Below, one piece after another: positions 55,764-63,546 of a stretch of DNA of 64,000 bases. The notes under the pieces were generated by a model, which was given only the letters and a program-made list of their open reading frames with translations, was not told the DNA's origin and searched no databases. Position numbers and translations under genes: made by a program. Position 1 is the stretch's first letter, and every line of letters starts with the position of its first letter. Origin of the DNA: Prevotella sp. KH2C16 (lineage in GTDB: Bacteria > Bacteroidota > Bacteroidia > Bacteroidales > Bacteroidaceae); the NCBI RefSeq assembly GCF_900113305.1, contig NZ_FOOW01000002.1:62001-126000 (forward strand), in the 5' to 3' direction.

Positions 55764-56648
55764 ATGCCGGAAAGAGAATGGAAGGGAAACACGGCCGGCA
55801 CGACATGGATGCACCGTTGGCTCATCCGTAGTCTGCGCGTCCTCCCGCTGCGCTTCGTCTATGCGGGAGTGGCTGTTTTCGTCATTCCATTTTGCATGCT
55901 CTTTGCCCATAAAGGGTATATCTCGATGTATCATTTTTTCCGCAGGAGGCTGGAGCAAAGGCCGTTGCGGGCATTCTGGAATACCTACCTCAACCATTGC
56001 AAATTTGCCCAGGTGATTATCGACCGGTTCTATATTTACGGGGGCGGAAGGTTTGATTTCGACATCGACAACTATGACTTCTATCAGCGTCTGGCCGCAG
56101 GTGAGAAAGGATTTGTCATCCTGAGTGCCCACATTGGTAACTACGAGGCAGCGGGCTATACGCTCGTGGCGGAGACAAAGCGCTTCAATGCGCTCGTCTA
56201 TGGCGGTGAGGCGCAAACGGTTATGCAGAATCGGCAGCGCATTCTCACGCAGCACAACATCCGAATGATTCCCATCCGGGAGGACATGAGCCACCTTTTC
56301 GCCATGAGCAACGCGCTGGCCGACGGAGAGTCGGTCAGTATTCCCGCCGACAGAATCTTCGGAAGTCCCCGACATGTGGAGTGCCCGCTCTTCGGAAAAG
56401 CGGCAAAGCTACCCTTGGGACCTTTCGCCATTGCCACTCAGCGGGAAGTTCCCGTCATTGCAATCAATGTGATGAAAGAGAGCGCGAAGAAGTATCACAT
56501 CTACATCAAGCAGCTGGAGGCAGAGGAACCGACGGCCAAGGAACGCGCGCAAGACCTTGCCCGGCTGTATGCGCAGAATCTGGAAAGTACGATAAAGGAT
56601 TATCCCACCCAGTGGTTCAACTACTATGAATTCTGGGACGAGAACTGA
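55764..56648 (+). CDS. LpxL-type lysophospholipid/lipid acyltransferase
   Basis: A 294-aa inner-membrane-associated acyltransferase. One membrane segment near the N-terminus (about 25-50, FVYAGVAVFVIPFCMLFA). The catalytic HX4E motif is AHIGNYE (near residue 127). Further marks SIPADRIFGSPRHVECPLFGKAAKLPLGPFAIA match lauroyl/lipid A acyltransferase-like proteins of aryl-polyene and flexirubin clusters. It would transfer the finished acyl chain to a lipid acceptor; the acceptor is not known. Confidence 0.9.
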   Translation: MPEREWKGNTAGTTWMHRWLIRSLRVLPLRFVYAGVAVFVIPFCMLFAHKGYISMYHFFRRRLEQRPLRAFWNTYLNHCKFAQVIIDRFYIYGGGRFDFDIDNYDFYQRLAAGEKGFVILSAHIGNYEAAGYTLVAETKRFNALVYGGEAQTVMQNRQRILTQHNIRMIPIREDMSHLFAMSNALADGESVSIPADRIFGSPRHVECPLFGKAAKLPLGPFAIATQREVPVIAINVMKESAKKYHIYIKQLEAEEPTAKERAQDLARLYAQNLESTIKDYPTQWFNYYEFWDEN

Positions 56649-56654
56649 AAAGAG

Positions 56655-57092
56655 ATGATTGATTTGAATGATATAGACATCCACGAGCTGTTGCCACAAC
56701 AGGAACCCTTTGTGATGGTGGACAAGCTGACGCACTTCGACGAAAAGAAAACCTGCACCCGGTTTACCGTCAGGCAAGATAATCTCTTCGTCGAGGCGGG
56801 TCGTCTGGATGCCTGCGCCCTCGCCGAGAACATCGCGCAGACCTGTGCGGCGCGGCTGGGGTATGTCAACAAGTATATTCTGAAGCGTGCCATTCAGGTC
56901 GGATTCATAGGTGCCATCCGAGGAATGAGGGTCTTTGATACGCCGAAAGTGGGCGATGTGCTCGACACCTCGATAGAAGTCGTCGAGCAGATAATGGATC
57001 TTACGCTGGTAAACGCCATCGTCAAGATGGGCGAAAAGACGCTGGCGACGGCCGAAATGAAGATAGCCCTGGCAGAGGAGGTGATGCAATGA
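56655..57092 (+). CDS. FabZ/ApeP-like hotdog protein with His to Gln change
   Basis: A 145-aa hotdog-fold protein. The N-terminal motif is LLPQQEPFVMVDKL, where active FabZ proteins have LLPHRxPFLLVD; the catalytic histidine is Gln here. The central helix keeps the Glu in ALAENIAQTCAARLGY. In aryl-polyene systems the dehydratase is a heteromer of ApeI and ApeP, so this is likely the structural, non-catalytic partner of the active protein encoded at 62435. Overlaps the next start by ATGA. Confidence 0.83.
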   Translation: MIDLNDIDIHELLPQQEPFVMVDKLTHFDEKKTCTRFTVRQDNLFVEAGRLDACALAENIAQTCAARLGYVNKYILKRAIQVGFIGAIRGMRVFDTPKVGDVLDTSIEVVEQIMDLTLVNAIVKMGEKTLATAEMKIALAEEVMQ

Positions 57093-57511
57093 GCGAGTTG
57101 AAGACGAGCAAGGAGTTCGAGATAAGGTTCAGCGAGGTAGACTCCATGGACTTCGTGTGGCACGGTTCCTATCCTCTTTACTTCGAGGATGCCCGTGAGG
57201 CCTTCGGCGCGAAGTACGGCTTGGGCTACATGACCATCTTCGATGCCGGATGCTATGCCCCTCTCGTAGAGCTGAACTTTCAGTATAAGAAACCCTTGCG
57301 CTACCGGATGCGCCCGCGGGTAGACATTACTTACGAACCTACGGAAGCTGCGAAGATCATCTTCAACTATGAGATACGGGACACGGAGGATGAATCCTTG
57401 ATAGCAACAGGTCGCAGCGTGCAGGTCTTTCTCGACCACGACTACCAGTTGCTGTGGGAAAATCCGCCTTTCTACGAGGCTTGGAAGAAGGAATGGAAGG
57501 TTGCCGAATGA
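57089..57511 (+). CDS. Acyl-ACP/CoA thioesterase (4HBT hotdog)
   Basis: A 140-aa hotdog thioesterase. The signature is RFSEVDSMDFVWHGSYPLYFEDAREAFG, with the catalytic Asp in EVDSMD and the helix start near HGSY. It resembles the 4-hydroxybenzoyl-CoA thioesterase family found in flexirubin-type clusters, where it may release or proofread intermediates. ATGA overlaps at both ends couple it to its neighbours (57089 and 57508). Confidence 0.9.
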   Translation: MSELKTSKEFEIRFSEVDSMDFVWHGSYPLYFEDAREAFGAKYGLGYMTIFDAGCYAPLVELNFQYKKPLRYRMRPRVDITYEPTEAAKIIFNYEIRDTEDESLIATGRSVQVFLDHDYQLLWENPPFYEAWKKEWKVAE

Positions 57512-58653
57512 TAGGAAAGATAGCCGATAACATCATTTCTCCATTGGGAATGACGACGGAGGAAAACTATATGGCCGTGAAGAGGGGTGATTCCCGTCTT
57601 GTCAGATACGAGGGGCTTTGGGATATTCCCGAGCCTTTCTGCGCCTCGTTGTTCACGGAAAGCCAGTGGGAGGACCTCTCATTAGAAGGCGAATACACCC
57701 GCTTCGAGCGGATGCTGATTCATTCCATTGCCCAGGCCCTTTCCCAGACGGATGTCGACGCCTCGTCTCAGAGGGTGCTCTTTATTGTCTCAACGACTAA
57801 GGGAAATATCGAGTTGCTCGACTCACGGACGCCGTCCTTCGTTCACAGGGATGCCGGAAAGGCTCTGGAACTGGCTGACGCGGCCTTGCATATCAGCCGG
57901 TATTTCCACAACGAGAACACGCCCGTGGTGGCCAGCAATGCCTGCATCTCCGGACTTAGTGCCCAGATAGCAGCCGTCAGGGCGATTGCGAGCGGCCGTT
58001 ACGACACGGTTGTCGTGGCGGGGGCTGATGTCCAGTCGCGTTTCATCGTATCGGGATTCCAGTCGTTCAAGGCCGTCTCGCAGGAGCCGTGCCGTCCGTT
58101 CGACATCGACCGGTGCGGACTCAATCTCGGTGAGGCGGCCGCAACGCTCATATACAGCAGAATCCCGGAGTCCGCGGAAGGGGAATCCTGGCTGACGGAG
58201 GCTGGTGCCGTGCGCAACGACGGCTTCCATATTTCCAACCCCTCGAGGACCGCGGAGGGATGTTTCAGGGCTTTGAGCCATGTCATGGAGTACTGCCGGA
58301 AAGAGGATTTGGCTCTTGTGAATGTGCACGGGACCTCCACCTTGTATAACGACGAGATGGAGGCGGTGGCCTTGCGGCGGGCGCGGCTTTCCGAGGTTCC
58401 CGTCAACTCGCTGAAGGGATACTACGGCCACACGATGGGTGCGGCGGGAATCCTCGAGACCATCCTTGCGATGCGTGCTGTGGACGGCGGCGTCGTGCTG
58501 GGCACGAAAGGCTTTGAAGAACTGGGCGTGTCGTGCAAAGTGAACATCTCTAAGGACAATCGTCCCACGGACAGGCGGTCGTTCATCAAACTCATCTCCG
58601 GTTTCGGAGGCGGCAATGCCGCCATACTTTTCAGGAAAGGAGGGTCGCGATGA
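57508..58653 (+). CDS. Beta-ketoacyl-ACP synthase (catalytic, copy 2)
   Basis: A 381-aa condensing enzyme. The active cysteine is Cys146 in ASNACISGLSA; histidines in NVHGTSTLYND and GYYGHTMGAAG. The C-terminal SGFGGGNAAILFRKG is complete. It is shorter and more divergent at the N-terminus than copies 1 and 3 (MIGKIADNIISPLGMTTEEN). The frame extends to 57454, but the ATGA overlap with the thioesterase sets the start. It overlaps the next gene by ATGA at 58650. Confidence 0.92.
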   Translation: MIGKIADNIISPLGMTTEENYMAVKRGDSRLVRYEGLWDIPEPFCASLFTESQWEDLSLEGEYTRFERMLIHSIAQALSQTDVDASSQRVLFIVSTTKGNIELLDSRTPSFVHRDAGKALELADAALHISRYFHNENTPVVASNACISGLSAQIAAVRAIASGRYDTVVVAGADVQSRFIVSGFQSFKAVSQEPCRPFDIDRCGLNLGEAAATLIYSRIPESAEGESWLTEAGAVRNDGFHISNPSRTAEGCFRALSHVMEYCRKEDLALVNVHGTSTLYNDEMEAVALRRARLSEVPVNSLKGYYGHTMGAAGILETILAMRAVDGGVVLGTKGFEELGVSCKVNISKDNRPTDRRSFIKLISGFGGGNAAILFRKGGSR

Positions 58654-59231
58654 AACAGCTTCACCATATCCGCATCACTCCGCGGGAGATAATGCTCGAC
58701 GGACAGGCGGTCAGGACTGCGGGCGAAGGCCTTGCGCTCCTGAAGAATGCCTACCAGACGCACATCGGGGAGTATCCCAAGTTCCATAAGATGGACGGTC
58801 TCTGCAAGCTGGGCTTCGTGGCTTCCGACCTGCTGCTACAGGCCGAAGGCACCAGAAACTTCGACGGCGACGGCCATGTGCAGGAAGCGGAAGCCCGGGA
58901 AGACAGGGCCGTCATCCTCTTCAACCGCAGCGGTTCGCTGGAAACCGACCGGCAATATCAGGCGACGATAGATGCCGTAAGCGGGTACTATCCCAGTCCG
59001 GCACTCTTCGTCTACACGCTGTCGAATATCGTAACGGGCGAAATCTGCATCCGCAACGGCTATCGAGGCGAGTCGAGCTTCTATGTGTTGCCCGGGAAAG
59101 ACCTTGCCCTGATGGAGCAGATGGTCGATGAATCGTTCATGGATGAATCCATGCGAAGTGCCCTGTGGGGCTGGGTGGACTATACGGGCGAGCACGACTT
59201 CGAGGCAGAGATGTATCTGTCGGAAAAGTAA
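58650..59231 (+). CDS. Small ketosynthase-like protein without active cysteine (A)
   Basis: A 193-aa protein that resembles the N-terminal half of a ketosynthase. The block YTLSNIVTGEICIRNGYRGE aligns with the region before the nucleophile, but GESSFY has no cysteine at the expected place, and there are no catalytic histidine motifs. It could be a partner of a full ketosynthase, as ApeC-type chain-length factors are. The upstream gene ends in a good Shine-Dalgarno (AAGGAGGG). Repeat copy C lies just after it. Confidence 0.78.
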   Translation: MKQLHHIRITPREIMLDGQAVRTAGEGLALLKNAYQTHIGEYPKFHKMDGLCKLGFVASDLLLQAEGTRNFDGDGHVQEAEAREDRAVILFNRSGSLETDRQYQATIDAVSGYYPSPALFVYTLSNIVTGEICIRNGYRGESSFYVLPGKDLALMEQMVDESFMDESMRSALWGWVDYTGEHDFEAEMYLSEK

Positions 59232-59246
59232 AAGACGGCTGGCAGT

Positions 59247-59345
59247 TTGACAAATTCGCCGATTTCGTTGGACAAATTCGCCGATTTTGTGGTTCAATCT
59301 CGCCGATTTTGTCAGACAGGAGGCCGTTAAAAGGAAATAAGAAGA
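59247..59345 (+). repeat. Dispersed 22-bp-period palindromic element, copy C
   Basis: Cores TCGCCGA start at 59256, 59278 and 59300, exactly 22 bp apart. The tail TTTGTCAGAC, GGCCGTTAAAAGGAAA follows, with TAAAAG at 59328, again 28 nt after the last core start. It lies inside the biosynthetic operon, between the small ketosynthase-like gene and the second ACP gene. Confidence 0.88.
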
Positions 59346-59393
59346 CGACTTTTCATAGAGTCGGTAACTATAGATAAAAACAAAGACAAGAAT

Positions 59394-59651
59394 ATGGAAT
59401 TACAGGAAGAACTTAAAACGAAGATTCTCAAGGCGTTGAACCTTGAGGAACTCAAGCCCGAGGATGTAGACAACGACGCGCCTCTTTTCGGGGAGGATGG
59501 CATCGGGCTCGACTCCATCGACGCCCTCGAGCTCATCGTCTTGCTGGAGAAGGACTACGGCATACGAATTAAGGACCCCAAGGCCGGCAAGGAGATATTC
59601 AAGAGCATCCATGTGATGGCCGACTATGTGGCAGCAAATCGTAAGAAGTAA
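59394..59651 (+). CDS. Acyl carrier protein, copy 2
   Basis: An 85-aa ACP with the modified serine at Ser41 in GIGLDSIDALELIVLLEKDYG. The sequence differs strongly from copy 1 and ends ADYVAANRKK, more like the ApeE/ApeF-type ACPs of aryl-polyene systems. Two ACPs with separate duties (starter loading and chain extension) are usual in these clusters. It follows repeat copy C after about 48 bp. Confidence 0.94.
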   Translation: MELQEELKTKILKALNLEELKPEDVDNDAPLFGEDGIGLDSIDALELIVLLEKDYGIRIKDPKAGKEIFKSIHVMADYVAANRKK

Positions 59652-59654
59652 GTA

Positions 59655-60833
59655 GTGAAGAAGCGGATTCTCATAACGGGAGCGGGCGTTGTCTCAGCCA
59701 TCGGGAACAACTGCCGGGAGTGTCTCGAAGCCCTTCAACAGGGGCGTTCGGGCATCTCGTCCGTGCAATACCTGAAGACGGTGCACAAGGAGTTCCCGGT
59801 CGGCGAGGTGAAGATGAGCAACGGAGAGATGTGCCGTATGCTCGGCATATCCGATGAAAAACCTTGTTCGCGGACGGCCCTACTGGGCATTCTTGCCTTA
59901 CGGGAGGCCTTGGCGGATGCCCGGCTCAACGGGCAGGAGCTGGCCCTGGTTTCGGGAACCACCGTTGCCGGCATGGATATGACCGAAGAGGCCTATCCCG
60001 ACAGATTGTCGAAAGCCATTCTTGAGGGACACGACTGCGGGAGCTGTACCAATCTCATAGCCGACTATTTTGGGTGTTTCGACTTCACCTCTACCATTTC
60101 CACGGCCTGCAGTTCGGCCTTGAACGCCGTCATCTACGGTGCACGGCTCATTGAGGCGGGGCTTCGCGACATTGTGGTTGTGGGCGGTACAGAGGCACTC
60201 TCGCGTTTCCATCTCAACGGCTTCAAGTCGCTTATGATTCTCGACGAGGCTCCCTGTCGTCCCTTCGACGCCACCCGGGCGGGATTGAACCTGGGCGAAG
60301 GGGCGGCCTATCTCGTCCTTGAGAGTGAGGCATCTGTCCGGGAGCGGGGCATTCACCCGATAGGAGAGCTCAAGGGGACGGGAAACGCCTGCGACGCTTT
60401 CCACCAGACAGCCTCCTCGCCGGAAGGTGAGGGAGCCTTCCTGGCAATGGGCGAGGCTCTGAGAGAGGCCGGTCTTGAGCCTTGGGAGGTCCAGTATGTG
60501 AATGCTCACGGCACGGGGACTCCCAACAACGATGCCAGCGAGAGTGCGGCATTGCGGCGTATCTTCTCCTGCTGGCTGCCTCCCGTTTCGTCGACAAAGG
60601 GCCTGACGGGACACACCACGAGTGCGTCGGGAAGCATCGAGGCCGTGTTCTGCCTGTTGGCCTTGCGCCATCAGTTCATTCCGCGGAATCAAGGATTTAC
60701 GGCTGCGGACGCCGAATGTCTCTCTCCCTATACGGGCGGCTCTTTCGGACAGCCGCTCCGGAATGTGCTTTGCAATAGTTTTGGATTTGGAGGCAACGAC
60801 TCCTCAATCATTATCGGAGCCTATGGAGAATAA
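59655..60833 (+). CDS. Beta-ketoacyl-ACP synthase (catalytic, copy 3), GTG start
   Basis: A 392-aa condensing enzyme with Cys152 in ISTACSSALNAV and histidines in NAHGTGTPNND and KGLTGHTTSASG. The C-terminal NSFGFGGNDSSIIIGAYG is complete. It begins at GTG (59655), 3 bp after the ACP stop, with MKKRILITGAGVVSAIGNNC as expected for the family. Its stop overlaps the next gene by 11 bases, and that gene encodes a chain-length-factor-like protein, so the pair resembles ApeO:ApeC. Confidence 0.92.
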   Translation: MKKRILITGAGVVSAIGNNCRECLEALQQGRSGISSVQYLKTVHKEFPVGEVKMSNGEMCRMLGISDEKPCSRTALLGILALREALADARLNGQELALVSGTTVAGMDMTEEAYPDRLSKAILEGHDCGSCTNLIADYFGCFDFTSTISTACSSALNAVIYGARLIEAGLRDIVVVGGTEALSRFHLNGFKSLMILDEAPCRPFDATRAGLNLGEGAAYLVLESEASVRERGIHPIGELKGTGNACDAFHQTASSPEGEGAFLAMGEALREAGLEPWEVQYVNAHGTGTPNNDASESAALRRIFSCWLPPVSSTKGLTGHTTSASGSIEAVFCLLALRHQFIPRNQGFTAADAECLSPYTGGSFGQPLRNVLCNSFGFGGNDSSIIIGAYGE

Positions 60834-61458
60834 AGTCTATGTGCTGTCTGTGGTCAGGGATGTTCCCGAAGCGGAGTATCGCAACTATGTCAGTCCGCTG
60901 AAGACGCGCCGATATGGCCGGCTGTTGAAGCGAGCCTTGGTTACGGCTCTTAAGTGCCTGAAAGACAGTGGAATTTCTCTTCCCGATGCAATCATTAATG
61001 GAACGGCACTCGGGAGCATCGAAGAGTCGGAGAAGATACTGGAAGGACTTGTGCAGGAAGGCGAGGATGTGAGCATGCCCACGCAGTTCATGCTCTGTAC
61101 GCACAACTCCGTGGCCTCGCTCATCGGCATCCACCTCGAGTGCCATGGCTACAACTCGACCTACAGCCAGGGTCGAGTATCATTCGAATGTGCCCTTCAG
61201 GATGCCTTCATCCAACTCAAACTGGGTAGGATGAAGACCGCTCTCGTAATGGCAAACGACGCCTTGACTCCCTCGTTGCGGGAAAAGATGGAGGCGGTAG
61301 GGATGGCTGTCGACGAGACCCTTGACCGCAGCATCGCCGTCATGTTGTCGACAGAACTGTATTCCCAGCCGCTCTATGAGCTTGTGAATGTGCAGGTTTT
61401 CCACCGGAAAGGGGAGGGAGACACGGCAAAAATAGAAACCGTCAGATTATGCGACTGA
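60823..61458 (+). CDS. Ketosynthase-like chain-length-factor protein without active cysteine (B)
   Basis: A 211-aa protein of the type annotated as beta-ketoacyl synthase chain length factor. The block MLCTHNSVASLIGIHLE, HGYNSTYSQGRVSFECAL aligns with the ketosynthase nucleophile elbow, with Tyr where active enzymes have Cys (NSTYSQG). No catalytic histidines. Overlap with the upstream ketosynthase gene suggests a heterodimer that sets chain length. The open frame reaches 60622, but the start MENKVYVLSVVR at 60823 is the sensible one. It overlaps the next gene by 10 bases. Confidence 0.82.
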   Translation: MENKVYVLSVVRDVPEAEYRNYVSPLKTRRYGRLLKRALVTALKCLKDSGISLPDAIINGTALGSIEESEKILEGLVQEGEDVSMPTQFMLCTHNSVASLIGIHLECHGYNSTYSQGRVSFECALQDAFIQLKLGRMKTALVMANDALTPSLREKMEAVGMAVDETLDRSIAVMLSTELYSQPLYELVNVQVFHRKGEGDTAKIETVRLCD

Positions 61459-61799
61459 TAATAACATCCGTCATCCAGTCCATCCTCCTGTGTGGAGGAC
61501 AGGTGCTCCTGAAGTTCGCACTCAATAAGATGGGCGCGTTCTCATGGACATGGAGCTTCTTCCAGAGCCAGTTGACCAACTGGTGGTGGCTGGGGTGTGG
61601 ACTCTGTTATGCCGCCGCCACGGTGCTCTGGATGTACATCATCAAGAACTTTCCGTTCTCGATGGCTTATCCCATGATATCCCTAAGCTATGTCTTCGGA
61701 ATGTTCGCGGCCATGCTTTTCTTTCAGGAAAGCATCCCTGTAACCCGCTGGATAGGCGTCTTGCTGATTATGGCGGGCTGTCTTTTTGTCGCTAAATAA
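61449..61799 (+). CDS. Small EamA/EmrE-like membrane protein
   Basis: A 116-aa protein with four membrane helices (about 3-23, 45-65, 67-90, 97-114). It resembles half of an EamA transporter or a small multidrug-resistance type protein (ILLCGGQVLLKFALNKMG near the N-terminus, FPFSMAYPMISLSYVFGMFAAMLFFQE, then WIGVLLIMAGCLFV). Such proteins act as dimers, and in lipid-modification systems they can flip lipid-linked sugars. Beside a GT2 gene that is an attractive guess, not shown. Confidence 0.82.
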   Translation: MRLIITSVIQSILLCGGQVLLKFALNKMGAFSWTWSFFQSQLTNWWWLGCGLCYAAATVLWMYIIKNFPFSMAYPMISLSYVFGMFAAMLFFQESIPVTRWIGVLLIMAGCLFVAK

Positions 61800-61805
61800 A
61801 CGAAA

Positions 61806-62438
61806 ATGAACAAGATGAAAACTTTAAGATATTTGTTATTGGCATTTCTCCTGTTGGCAATCTGTCCGAATGCGAACGCCCAGCACCTGAAAAAGGCGAC
61901 GGAGAAACAGAAGCGGCAGATGATTGCCGCCATCACTCAGACCTCCGCCAAGATTCGTACCATACGGTGCGACTTCACCCAGGTGAGCGTCTTGTCGTTT
62001 CTGGAAGACAAGGCCACGGCAAAGGGAAAAATGTCGTTTACGGCACCGGGGAGCCTTGTCTGGCAATACACGAGTCCCACGCGCTATACCTTCTCCATAG
62101 AAGACGGGAAGGTAACGACAAAGAGCGGTGGTAGGACGCACAGCATAGACATCAGCAACAACAAGATGTATCAGAACATCGTGGAGATGATGATGGGCAG
62201 CGTTTCTGGACAGAACCTCAGCAGCGGGCGGAACTTCGCGGTGGAAATGTATGTCTCAGAGGGAGAGTGGATAGCTTTTCTGACCCCCCTGAAGGCCGAT
62301 TTCAAGAAGATGTTCAAGTCTGTAAGGCTTCATTTTAACAAGCGGAAGCGCACGGTGCAGCAGGTGGAGATGATGTCAAACAACGGCGATAGCATCAAGA
62401 TCACCTTGTCGAACATCCAAACAACTTATCGCCGATGA
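61806..62438 (+). CDS. LolA-like outer-membrane lipoprotein carrier protein
   Basis: A 210-aa periplasmic protein with a signal peptide (about 1-25, ending ANAQ). The half-barrel fold is supported by TSAKIRTIRCDFTQVSVLSFLEDKATAKGKMSFTAPGSLVWQYTSP, the family entry, followed by repeated beta strands. LolA-like proteins are regular members of aryl-polyene clusters, where they are thought to carry the polyene-lipid across the periplasm. The stop overlaps the next start (ATGA at 62435). Confidence 0.9.
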   Translation: MNKMKTLRYLLLAFLLLAICPNANAQHLKKATEKQKRQMIAAITQTSAKIRTIRCDFTQVSVLSFLEDKATAKGKMSFTAPGSLVWQYTSPTRYTFSIEDGKVTTKSGGRTHSIDISNNKMYQNIVEMMMGSVSGQNLSSGRNFAVEMYVSEGEWIAFLTPLKADFKKMFKSVRLHFNKRKRTVQQVEMMSNNGDSIKITLSNIQTTYRR

Positions 62439-62794
62439 GACTGCTTGACGAGATGTATAGAATCGAAAGGGAAGAAGGACGACTTGTAAGGATAGCCTTC
62501 TGTTCGGAGCATGTAATCTATAAGGCTCACTTCCCGGGCAAGCCCATTACGCCGGGAGTGTGCATCATTAAGATATTGGGGGAGCTTCTGGAGCGAAAAA
62601 CGCAGCAGTCCTTGACTCTCCGGGAAGTGAAGAACCTGAAATTCGTCAATCCCATCTCGCCGATAGACGACCCGGAGGTGGACATTGCGTTTCAAGAGGT
62701 TTCCCAGGATGGGGTGGAAGTGAGGGCAAAAGGCACCATTTCTAACTCAGGGAAGATATACACCAAGTTTTCATTGATATTCGAGCAGGCATGA
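62435..62794 (+). CDS. ApeI-like hotdog dehydratase (catalytic)
   Basis: A 119-aa hotdog protein. The active-site segment is YKAHFPGKPITPGVCIIKILGELL, with the catalytic His before FPG as in ApeI and FabA-like dehydratases. It should remove water from the 3-hydroxyacyl-ACP to make each double bond, probably with the His-less partner encoded at 56655. Stop overlaps the GT2 start (62791). Confidence 0.88.
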   Translation: MRLLDEMYRIEREEGRLVRIAFCSEHVIYKAHFPGKPITPGVCIIKILGELLERKTQQSLTLREVKNLKFVNPISPIDDPEVDIAFQEVSQDGVEVRAKGTISNSGKIYTKFSLIFEQA

Positions 62795-63546
62795 GCAAGT
62801 GGCAAGACATGATGGAGAAAGAACGCATCTGCGTGATAGTCCCTACATTCAACAATGCGGGAACCATCGTCGATGTCTTGCGGCGAATAGGAAAAATAAC
62901 GCATAATATCATCGTTGTGAACGACGGATGTACCGACGATACTCATCAGCGGATATTGCAGTCGGGAGTAGAGGTCGGCTTGGTGGAATATGCCAAGAAC
63001 AGGGGAAAGGGCTATGCGCTCCGGCAGGGATTCCGGAAAGCGATAGAACGGGGCTATGAATATGCCATTACCATAGACTCCGACGGGCAGCACTTTCCCG
63101 AAGACATACCCCTCTTTCTGGAGGCTCACAGGCAGCATGGCAGCACATTGCTCGTAGGAGCCCGGACGCTTAATCCTGACAATATGCGGCGGGGCAGCGG
63201 TTTCGCCAACAAGTTTTCTAATTTCTGGTTCAATCTCCAAACAGGTTTGCATCTTGAAGACACCCAGAGCGGCTACCGCCTGTATCCCATTATCCGGATG
63301 AATCCCCGCTGGATCATCACCTCGAGATATGAGTCGGAACTTGAGTTCCTGGTTTATTCGGCATGGAAAGGCATCGAGGTGCGGAACATCCCGATACGGG
63401 TCTACTATCCACCGAAGGCAGAACGGGTGAGCCATTTCCGTCCGTTCTGGGACTTCATGCGTATCACCCTGCTCAACATAGTCCTAACGACGGGAGCCAT
63501 ATGCTATTATCTGCCCCTTAAACTTATAAGGAGAATTCACAAATGA
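62791..63546 (+). CDS. Family 2 glycosyltransferase
   Basis: A 251-aa GT-A fold enzyme resembling dolichol/undecaprenyl-phosphate sugar transferases. Motifs: VIVPTFNNAGTIVDVLRRI (about 12-30), NDGCTDDT, and the metal-binding DSDGQHFPEDI. EDTQSGYRLYP matches the DxQ.G conserved region. One or two hydrophobic C-terminal segments (LLNIVLTTGAICYYLPLK) suggest membrane association. It may add a sugar to the polyene product or its lipid anchor. ATGA overlap couples it to the MMPL gene. Confidence 0.9.
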   Translation: MSKWQDMMEKERICVIVPTFNNAGTIVDVLRRIGKITHNIIVVNDGCTDDTHQRILQSGVEVGLVEYAKNRGKGYALRQGFRKAIERGYEYAITIDSDGQHFPEDIPLFLEAHRQHGSTLLVGARTLNPDNMRRGSGFANKFSNFWFNLQTGLHLEDTQSGYRLYPIIRMNPRWIITSRYESELEFLVYSAWKGIEVRNIPIRVYYPPKAERVSHFRPFWDFMRITLLNIVLTTGAICYYLPLKLIRRIHK

